Source of the DNA: Immundisolibacter sp.
Lineage (GTDB): Bacteria; Pseudomonadota; Gammaproteobacteria; Immundisolibacterales; Immundisolibacteraceae
NCBI RefSeq assembly: GCF_041601295.1
Contig: NZ_JBFIII010000081.1
Location: 1-14,123, forward strand
Direction of reading: 5' to 3'
Length of the DNA stretch: 14,123 nucleotides
Each line of letters starts with the position of its first letter. Position 1 is the stretch's first letter. The translations under genes and the position numbers were made by a program. The notes under the pieces were generated by a model. It saw nothing but the letters and a program-made list of their open reading frames with translations, was not told where the DNA came from and searched no databases. This document shows, in pieces, positions 1 to 5,202 of this stretch.

Positions 1-137
1 CCGCCAGGGACCCCAAATACGTACTCGACACCAATCTGCTGCAGAGAATGGACGATCAGGTCGCCTCCCTCGGCTGGCGAGTCGGCAGCGCTAGAATCGC
101 TGGCCTTCGACAAACCGTCGCTGTCTTTTAAAGGCAT
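1..137 (-). CDS. Thiamine-diphosphate-dependent enzyme (acetolactate synthase-like), N-terminal fragment
   Basis: This frame runs from an ATG at 137 down through the left edge, giving 45 complete codons with no stop. Residues 24-45 read GGDLIVHSLQQIGVEYVF then GVPG. This is the typical opening of the ThDP-binding N-terminal (PYR) domain of the acetolactate synthase, benzoylformate decarboxylase and oxalyl-CoA decarboxylase superfamily, whose members condense or decarboxylate 2-oxo acids. An in-frame stop lies at 150-152 and a strong Shine-Dalgarno AGGGGAG (145-151) sits 7 bases before the ATG, so the start is well supported. The first 23 residues are an Asp/Ser/Ala-rich extension (MPLKDSDGLSKASDSS...) longer than usual for the family and probably disordered. 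The catalytic Glu and the C-terminal ThDP-binding motif lie outside the window, so the exact substrate cannot be assigned. Confidence 0.8.
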   Translation of the reverse strand, partial: MPLKDSDGLSKASDSSAADSPAEGGDLIVHSLQQIGVEYVFGVPG

Positions 138-480
138 TGTGCGACTCCCCTATACAGGCCCTAATAACAAGGCTGCGATACCTTACATTAAAATTTGCTA
201 ATAAGGTCTTGCAGTCAAAGCCTAAACGTATTTTTTTAGCTGAGACGCTTGGCGTTGATCTGGAGTTTTGCAACAGGTTTGGGTCGGTGAGTGCGCCCGC
301 AGGCTAAAACTGACTTGGTTTCCGGCAATTACTCGCCGTGGCTTGGCCTGTGCGTCGGGCAAACGAAGTCCCGTCCCGGGCGTCTTGGAGAGCAGCAATT
401 TCGAGCTCTGACGGCTCCCACGGCAGGGTTATCGCGGTGATGCGCGCCCCCAGCACGGGGTGGTGTCAGTTCTATGCGTG
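138..480. other. Intergenic gap, AT-rich on its left half
   Basis: This stretch of about 340 bases lies between the ThDP-enzyme start and the uup stop codon. Bases 151-240 are much richer in A and T than the surrounding genes and look like the promoter and leader of the minus-strand ThDP gene. CTAATAA occurs twice (161-167 and 198-204). From 241 to 480 I see no convincing coding frame, RNA gene or strong terminator for uup. The open frames crossing it have no good start signal and no recognisable protein pattern. Confidence 0.6.
187..238 (-). promoter_or_regulatory. Possible sigma-70 promoter with A-tract UP element for the ThDP gene
   Basis: On the minus strand, TTGACT (213-218) matches five of six bases of a -35 box. 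It is preceded by a run of seven A (231-237), placed where an UP element would sit. A -10-like TTTAAT lies at 187-192, but the 20-base spacer is too long. With a 17-base spacer the -10 is the poor AATTTT (190-195). The AT content and position before the Shine-Dalgarno support a promoter here; the exact boxes are uncertain. Confidence 0.35.
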
Positions 481-2364
481 TCATGCAGGGCTGGGTTGAC
501 GGGATTCAAGGTCTTGCCAGCGCCGGAAGGCCAGCGCGAGGTCCTCCTCCATCTGTGCGAGGTTTTGCTGCGCGGCGCGCTGCAGGTCGACCGATTGCTG
601 GTAGAAATCCGCGTCGGCCATGGTCTCGTGCATTTTGGCGATGCGTGCTTCGAGTTTTTCGATGTCCTGCGGCAGGCGCTTGAGTTCCCGCTGGTCGGTG
701 GGGCTGAGACCGGGCATCGCCTGTTTGACTTGGGGCTGGACGCGGGCTGGCGCTGGTGTCCTGGCTGCGGACCGTGCGGGAGGGGTTTCGATCCGCCGCT
801 GACGCAACCAGTCGTCGTAGTCGCCGACGTAGTGGCGAAAGCCACGTTCGCCTTCGTGCACCAGCAGGCCATCGACCACTTCGTTGACAAAGGCGCGGTC
901 GTGGGAAACCAGGATCACGGTGCCGGGGTAGTCCAGGATCAGGTTCTCAAGCAGTTCGAGGGTCTCGACGTCCAGGTCGTTGGTCGGTTCGTCCAGCACC
1001 AGCACATTGGACGGCTTGGCGAACAGACGCGCCAGCAACAGGCGGTTGCGCTCGCCGCCGGACAGCAGCTTGACCGCTGTGCGGGCGCGATCTGGCGTGA
1101 ACAAAAATGCCTTCAGGTAGCCCAGCACGTGCAGGGCTTGACCGTCGAAGTCGATGCGCTCGGCGCCCTCGGCCACGTTCCAGGCGGCGTTGCGTTCCAG
1201 GTCAAGTTGTTCGCGGTTCTGGTCGAAATAGGCGATTTGCAGATTCTCGGTGCGAATCAGCGTGCCGCTGTCCGGTGCGCGCTGGCCCAGGAGTACCTGC
1301 AGCAGGGTGGTCTTGCCGCAGCCGTTGGGGCCCATGACCCCCAGGACCTGGCCGCGCTGCAACTTGAAGGTGAAGTCGCGCAGCACGGTGGTGTCCGCGA
1401 TATGGGCGCCGACTTGCTGGGCTTCCAGCACCCGCTTGCTGGACTGCTCGCCAAACTGCGCCTTGATGGCCGCTCTTTGCTGGTACTTGCGCCGGCTGGC
1501 TGCGTGCTCGCGCAGATCCTCAAGTGCCCGCACGCGGCCCATGTTGCGGGTGCCACGGGCCTTCACACCCTGGCGCAGCCAGGCTTCTTCCTCGGCCAGT
1601 TTTTTGTCGAACTCCTTGTCGGCGGCCTGTTCGCTGGCCAGCGCTTCGGTCTTGCGGCGGCGAAAGTCCGCATAGCGCCCCGGCCAGTTGTACAGCGCGC
1701 CCCGGTCGACTTCGACGATGCGGGTGGCGATGCGGTCCAGAAACACCCGGTCATGGCTGATGAACACCAGCGCCAGCGACGCGCCGAGCAGGAAGTCTTC
1801 CAGCCAGGTGACGCCGGCAATGTCGAGGTGGTTGGTGGGTTCGTCCAGCAGCAGCAGATCCGGCTGACCGATCAGCGCGCGCGCCAGCAACACGCGCCGC
1901 TTGAAGCCCCCCGAAAGCTGCGCGAACTGGGCGTCGGCCGGCAGATGCATGCGCGTCAGCAGGGCCTCGACTTCCACCCGCGTGGTCCACGCACCGGCTT
2001 CTTCCAGCGCCTGTTGCAGGCTTTCCAGGTGCGCTCCGTCGGCGCCCGCCTCAAGCGCCGCGTGGTAGTCGTCCAGCAGCTGGCCGCGCGTCCCCAGCCC
2101 GCTGCTGACAACGGAATAGACACTGCCGGTGATGTCACGCGGCACATCCTGTGGCAACTGCGCCACACGCAGCCCGTCACGGCGTTCCACTTCGCCGTCG
2201 TCGGGCGTGAGCGTGCCGGCCAGCAGCTTGAGGAGAGTCGACTTGCCGGCGCCATTGCGGCCGACCAGGCACACCCGTTCGCCCTCGTCGACCACCAGGT
2301 TGACCCGCTCCAGCACCGGATCGTGGCTGTAGTGGACGGTGGCCGCGCGAAGCGTGATCAGCAT
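481..2364 (-). CDS. uup: ABC-F family ATPase Uup
   Basis: The product is a 627-residue cytosolic protein with two ABC ATPase domains and no membrane segments. Domain 1 has Walker A GRNGAGKST (35-43), signature LSGG (150-153) and Walker B with LLLLDEPTNHLD (170-181). Domain 2 has GPNGCGKTT (345-353), LSGGERN (434-440) and VLVLDEPTNDLD (454-465). The charged linker at 235-310 is the ABC-F interdomain arm. A Pro/Ala/Arg-rich stretch (527-548) leads to a C-terminal helical hairpin (about 553-620), which distinguishes Uup from EttA, YbiT and YheS. In E. coli, Uup (about 635 residues) binds ribosomes and DNA, and its loss raises precise transposon excision. The ATG at 2362-2364 has no clear Shine-Dalgarno. 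The gene is divergent from the unknown-protein/Rieske unit. Confidence 0.93.
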   Translation of the reverse strand: MLITLRAATVHYSHDPVLERVNLVVDEGERVCLVGRNGAGKSTLLKLLAGTLTPDDGEVERRDGLRVAQLPQDVPRDITGSVYSVVSSGLGTRGQLLDDYHAALEAGADGAHLESLQQALEEAGAWTTRVEVEALLTRMHLPADAQFAQLSGGFKRRVLLARALIGQPDLLLLDEPTNHLDIAGVTWLEDFLLGASLALVFISHDRVFLDRIATRIVEVDRGALYNWPGRYADFRRRKTEALASEQAADKEFDKKLAEEEAWLRQGVKARGTRNMGRVRALEDLREHAASRRKYQQRAAIKAQFGEQSSKRVLEAQQVGAHIADTTVLRDFTFKLQRGQVLGVMGPNGCGKTTLLQVLLGQRAPDSGTLIRTENLQIAYFDQNREQLDLERNAAWNVAEGAERIDFDGQALHVLGYLKAFLFTPDRARTAVKLLSGGERNRLLLARLFAKPSNVLVLDEPTNDLDVETLELLENLILDYPGTVILVSHDRAFVNEVVDGLLVHEGERGFRHYVGDYDDWLRQRRIETPPARSAARTPAPARVQPQVKQAMPGLSPTDQRELKRLPQDIEKLEARIAKMHETMADADFYQQSVDLQRAAQQNLAQMEEDLALAFRRWQDLESRQPSPA

Positions 2365-2371
2365 GGTGATT

Positions 2372-2383
2372 GAACGGTCATTC
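2372..2383. promoter_or_regulatory. Imperfect palindrome between uup and the Rieske unit
   Basis: GAACGGTCATTC is two-fold symmetric at 8 of 12 positions and resembles TetR-type operators in layout. It starts 8 bases upstream of the uup start codon and lies about 75 bases before the divergent small gene, so a bound protein could affect either. No regulator gene lies in the window, and a chance match is quite possible. Confidence 0.22.
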
Positions 2384-2457
2384 GGTTGGACTTGTCTGGG
2401 GCCGGTATCTGCGTCAGCATGGGGCGTCGCCGGTTGTTATCAAGGAAGGAGAACACG

Positions 2458-2778
2458 ATGACCTTGCCAGGCGGGTTTGACGATCTTGAATGCTGGGTCG
2501 CGGAGTGGGCCATTGGGGAGGAGGCGGCGCGTAACCGCAAGCGCCTCGCATCGTCGCTGGACCAGCTGCAGGCGTACTACAACGCGTTGCTACCCCGCAT
2601 GGACGCCATTATCCCGCACCTGAACCAGTATTCGCTGGATGCCCTGGCACCGGCCGAACAAACACTGCTGGAAATGGCGCTGATGTTCATGGAGGTGGCG
2701 CCAGCGGTGGAGATATACAAGCACCCGGATGTGCCGTGGGGCTTCGTTGCCGAGCGTTTTCATATTCTGCCCGCGTAA
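2458..2778 (+). CDS. Small alpha-helical protein of unknown function, coupled to a Rieske oxygenase
   Basis: I do not recognise this 106-residue protein. I place the start at the ATG at 2458, because the purine-rich AAGGAAGGAGA lies just upstream and residues follow a protein-like pattern from MTLPGGFDDLECW. An earlier in-frame ATG at 2386 would add 24 residues without a good ribosome site. The protein is acidic and probably all helical. It opens with a Trp-rich segment (ECWVAEWAIGEE, 11-22), then helices around 24-56 and 64-84, and ends with an aromatic tail (about 85-103, PDVPWGFVAERFHIL). No signal peptide, membrane segment, Cys-based metal site or nucleotide motif is visible. Its stop is 45 bases before the Rieske gene on the same strand, so they are probably cotranscribed. 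An accessory or stabilising role for the oxygenase is inference from position only. Confidence 0.8.
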   Translation: MTLPGGFDDLECWVAEWAIGEEAARNRKRLASSLDQLQAYYNALLPRMDAIIPHLNQYSLDALAPAEQTLLEMALMFMEVAPAVEIYKHPDVPWGFVAERFHILPA

Positions 2779-2823
2779 GTTTTCCGCGTTGTCTGCGGTG
2801 GTTCGCCTGGAGGAGATTTCGTC

Positions 2824-4038
2824 ATGAACAAGCCCGATTTCGACACTCTGCACCCGTATGTGCGCCAGTATTCGGACCTTGGCACCGGACCGGTACCGGT
2901 GATGCCGGTGGTCTCGCCCGAGTATTTCGAGCGCGAGCGAGAAACCATTTTCAAGAAGATGTGGCTGAACCTCGGCCGGGTGGAGGACATTCCGAATCCG
3001 GGCGATTACGTGGTCAGGGACATCGCCATCCTGAAGGCGTCGATCATCCTGGTACGTGGCGATGACGACCAGGTGCGTGCCTTTCACAACGTGTGCCGGC
3101 ACCGCGGCAACCAGTTGGTGCAGGGCAGCGGCAACGCCAAGGGTTTTTCCTGCGGCTTTCACGGCTGGACTTACGACACACAGGGACAGTGCGTGTTCGT
3201 GCCCGACGAAGAAGTTTTTTTCAATCTCGACCGCAGCCAGACCGGCCTGTCGCCGGTGCGTTGCGAGACCTTCGCCGGGTTTGTGTTCGTGACGGTTAAT
3301 CCGAGCGCCGTGCCGCTGGTCGAGTATCTGGGCGGGTTCGGCCAGCAGATCGGTGATTTCCCATTCCAAACCATGCAGCGCATGCACACCCTGAAGGCCG
3401 ACGTGAACTGCAACTGGAAAGTGTTCATCGACGCCTTTCAGGAGTCCTACCACGGGCGTTTTGTGCACCGGCTGACCGCCGCTGCCGCCGGCTGTGTGGA
3501 CGACGATCCCTACGCCCACCTGACCTCGGTGCGCCTGTACGGCCCGCACCGTTCGGCCTCGGTGCCGTTTAACCCCGAGTACCAGCCCACGCCGGCCGAG
3601 GCGCTGTCGTTCAAGTATGCGCAGTCGCTGTGGCTGCACGAAGGTAACGCCGGCGCGCAGCGTGTGCCTGGCACCAACCCGGCCGGTCACCCGAACTGGC
3701 TGTTCGACATCAACGTGTGTTTTCCGAATTTCTTCGTCGACGTGTCCAGCAGTTGGTTCTTCACCTACCACTTCTGGCCGGTGGCGGTGGACCGCACGCA
3801 CTGGGAGTACAATTTCTACATGCTGCCGCCGCAAAACGCCGGAGAGCGCATCAGCCGCGAGTACTCCAAGCTGTACCTGCGCGACCTGCTGCGCGAGGAC
3901 CTGTCCACCGTGGAAACCACCCAGGCGGGCCTGTCATCCGGTGCCATCGAGCACATGATCCTGTCGGACCAGGAAGTCGCCGTGCGCCACCAGTACAAGG
4001 TAGTCGACGATATGGTGAACGGGCGCTGGGTCGGTTAG
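2824..4038 (+). CDS. Rieske non-heme iron oxygenase, alpha subunit (aromatic ring-hydroxylating type)
   Basis: This 404-residue protein has the two-part architecture of ring-hydroxylating oxygenase large subunits. The Rieske [2Fe-2S] ligands are C91-R-H93 and C110-G-F-H113. The catalytic domain carries the mononuclear-iron helix: NWKVFIDAFQESYHGRFVH contains H210 and H215 (H-x4-H). E207 sits where naphthalene dioxygenase has its bridging Asp205. The REDLSTVETTQ segment (357-367) probably supplies or flanks the carboxylate iron ligand. These enzymes use NAD(P)H-derived electrons and O2 to hydroxylate or demethylate a substrate. No small beta subunit, ferredoxin or reductase is nearby, so it may form an alpha-only trimer and borrow electron carriers from elsewhere. 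The start at 2824 follows a strong GGAGGAG site. The substrate cannot be predicted. Confidence 0.92.
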   Translation: MNKPDFDTLHPYVRQYSDLGTGPVPVMPVVSPEYFERERETIFKKMWLNLGRVEDIPNPGDYVVRDIAILKASIILVRGDDDQVRAFHNVCRHRGNQLVQGSGNAKGFSCGFHGWTYDTQGQCVFVPDEEVFFNLDRSQTGLSPVRCETFAGFVFVTVNPSAVPLVEYLGGFGQQIGDFPFQTMQRMHTLKADVNCNWKVFIDAFQESYHGRFVHRLTAAAAGCVDDDPYAHLTSVRLYGPHRSASVPFNPEYQPTPAEALSFKYAQSLWLHEGNAGAQRVPGTNPAGHPNWLFDINVCFPNFFVDVSSSWFFTYHFWPVAVDRTHWEYNFYMLPPQNAGERISREYSKLYLRDLLREDLSTVETTQAGLSSGAIEHMILSDQEVAVRHQYKVVDDMVNGRWVG

Positions 4039-4081
4039 CCGACACCACCGGCGTGGCGGCCCGGAATCAGTTGTCCGGGCC
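4030..4081. terminator. Two adjacent hairpins at the convergent Rieske/nadC junction
   Basis: The first hairpin, 4030-4043, is GTCGG-TTAG-CCGAC, with the Rieske TAG stop codon inside its loop. The second, 4058-4081, has a perfect 8-bp stem, GGCCCGGA/TCCGGGCC, with an 8-base loop containing the nadC TGA stop (4067-4069 on the minus strand). Neither is followed by a T-run in either direction, so they are not standard intrinsic terminators. They may stabilise transcript ends or help separate convergent transcription. Confidence 0.45.
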
Positions 4082-4927
4082 AAAGTGGTCGACGCGCATG
4101 GACAGGTCGACCGCGTGCAGGTGCTTGGTGAGCGAGCCCACCGAGATGAAATCCACGCCGGTGGCGGCAATGGCCTTGAGTGCCTCGATTCCGACGCCGC
4201 CGCTGGCCTCCAGCGTGGCGCGGTTGGCGACCAGTTTGACCGCCTCACGCATGAGGCCGAGCGAAAAATTGTCCAGCAGGATTTGCTTGACGCCGGCAGC
4301 GAGCGCCGAGCGTAGCTGATCGAGGTTTTCCACCTCCACTTCGATTGGTATATCGCGCGGCGCGGCGCGGCGGGCAGCCTCAATGGCCGTTGTGATCGAA
4401 CCCGCCGACGCAATGTGGTTTTCCTTGATCAGGATGGCATCGTAAAGACCTTTGCGATGGTTGAGCGCGCCGCCGCAATGTACGGCGTATTTCTGGGCCA
4501 GACGCAGGCCGGGCAACGTCTTTCGCGTATCCAGCAGCTTGGTGTGCATGCCGGCGATCGCCGCCACGTAAGCGCGTGTAGTGGTGGCGGTTCCGGCCAG
4601 CGTTTGCAGGAAATTGAGCGCGCAGCGCTCGCCCGTGAGCATGGCCCGCGCCGGACCGCTCAACAGGCACACGGTTTGCCCCGGGGCAAGGTCATCACCG
4701 TCGCGTGCCTGCCAGGTGATTTCGATACGCGGATCGAGAGCCTGAAAGACCGCGGTGAACCAGGCTTGCCCACACAGCACCGCCTGGTCCCGGCAAACGA
4801 CACGCGCGCTCGCCACGGCGTCAACAGGGACCAGACCGGCGGTCAAGTCACCACTGCCGACGTCTTCTTCGAGCGCGGCGCGAACTTGGGCGGGGATGCT
4901 GGCAACAGTAGCGGCATCGGGGTGCAT
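4067..4927 (-). CDS. nadC: Nicotinate-nucleotide pyrophosphorylase (carboxylating), quinolinate phosphoribosyltransferase
   Basis: NadC joins quinolinate to phosphoribosyl pyrophosphate, releasing CO2 and giving nicotinate mononucleotide, the committed shared step of de novo NAD synthesis. The 286-residue length is typical. Visible family motifs are EEDVGSGDLT (20-29), the RCALNFLQTLAGTAT segment (101-115), LDTRKTLPGLRLAQKYAVHCGG (132-153, with R135 and K136), GALNHRKGLYDAILIKENH (153-171), IEVEVENLDQ (195-204), ILLDNF (216-221), EASGGV (240-245) and ISVGSLT (261-267). Together these form the quinolinate and PRPP pocket of the (alpha/beta) barrel. The start at 4927 is preceded by GGAG (4935-4938) 7 bases upstream. 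nadB and nadA are not adjacent. It is convergent with the Rieske gene and divergent from clpB. Confidence 0.95.
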   Translation of the reverse strand: MHPDAATVASIPAQVRAALEEDVGSGDLTAGLVPVDAVASARVVCRDQAVLCGQAWFTAVFQALDPRIEITWQARDGDDLAPGQTVCLLSGPARAMLTGERCALNFLQTLAGTATTTRAYVAAIAGMHTKLLDTRKTLPGLRLAQKYAVHCGGALNHRKGLYDAILIKENHIASAGSITTAIEAARRAAPRDIPIEVEVENLDQLRSALAAGVKQILLDNFSLGLMREAVKLVANRATLEASGGVGIEALKAIAATGVDFISVGSLTKHLHAVDLSMRVDHFGPDN

Positions 4928-4957
4928 GGACGGGCTCCGGCGGCAGGCGGGTGGTCC

Positions 4958-4963
4958 ATTATC
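4958..4963 (-). promoter_or_regulatory. Possible -10 box of nadC
   Basis: On the minus strand, GATAAT matches five of six bases of the -10 consensus and would start transcription roughly 25 bases before the nadC ATG. The -35 region about 17 bases upstream (CGGTCA at 4981-4986) is poor, so the call is tentative. Confidence 0.3.
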
Positions 4964-5001
4964 GCTGGCCGGGAACCCAGTGACCGTGGATCGGCGGCGG
5001 G

Positions 5002-5078
5002 TGCCTGACTCGCGTCCGCCAGCAGGCGATCAGGCAGTCGGGTTCAGGTTCCGGTCGCGGGCCGTCACGACTGCCTGA
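5002..5078. repeat. Three-armed inverted repeat between nadC and clpB
   Basis: Arm B, TCAGGCAGTCG (5030-5040), is the perfect reverse complement of arm C, CGACTGCCTGA (5068-5078), separated by 27 bases. Arm A (5002-5008, TGCCTGA) repeats part of arm C and is complementary to TCAGGCA in arm B. Arm B can therefore pair with either neighbour but not both. The region lies between the predicted nadC -10 and the clpB heat-shock promoter. It could be a set of operator half-sites, or an alternative-hairpin RNA if transcription starts farther out. It is not a recognisable tRNA or known riboswitch. Confidence 0.55.
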
Positions 5079-5124
5079 GACGTCCTGCGGTACTTGATCC
5101 TGCTCAGACCGCCCCGCGAAGATG

Positions 5125-5153
5125 CTTGAATGAACCCGGCCACAGCCCCATGT
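5125..5153 (+). promoter_or_regulatory. Sigma-32 heat-shock promoter of clpB
   Basis: CTTGAA (5125-5130), a 15-base spacer, then CCCCATGT (5146-5153) closely match the established RpoH consensus CTTGAA-N(13-17)-CCCCATNT. The expected start near 5160 gives a leader of about 40 bases before the clpB ATG. clpB is a classical RpoH target in proteobacteria, so both sequence and context support the call. Confidence 0.88.
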
Positions 5154-5202
5154 TGCTCGGCAAGGATGCACGCCTGATTGCGTGCCGCACGGAGAAGTAA
5201 GC

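Noticed and set aside
460..2373. A 637-codon open frame on the plus strand antisense to uup
   Set aside because: Its codons align exactly opposite the uup codons, so stops arise only from TTA, CTA or TCA, which this GC-rich gene avoids. The translation shows no family motif, whereas the minus strand encodes two full ABC domains.
2590..3834. A 414-codon minus-strand frame opposite the Rieske gene
   Set aside because: It is the same codon-aligned antisense effect; the plus strand has complete Rieske and iron-site motifs.
5020..5080. Possible tRNA-like fold with a GGTTC-type element near 5041
   Set aside because: No acceptor stem, anticodon arm or CCA end can be arranged; the inverted repeat alone explains the pairing.
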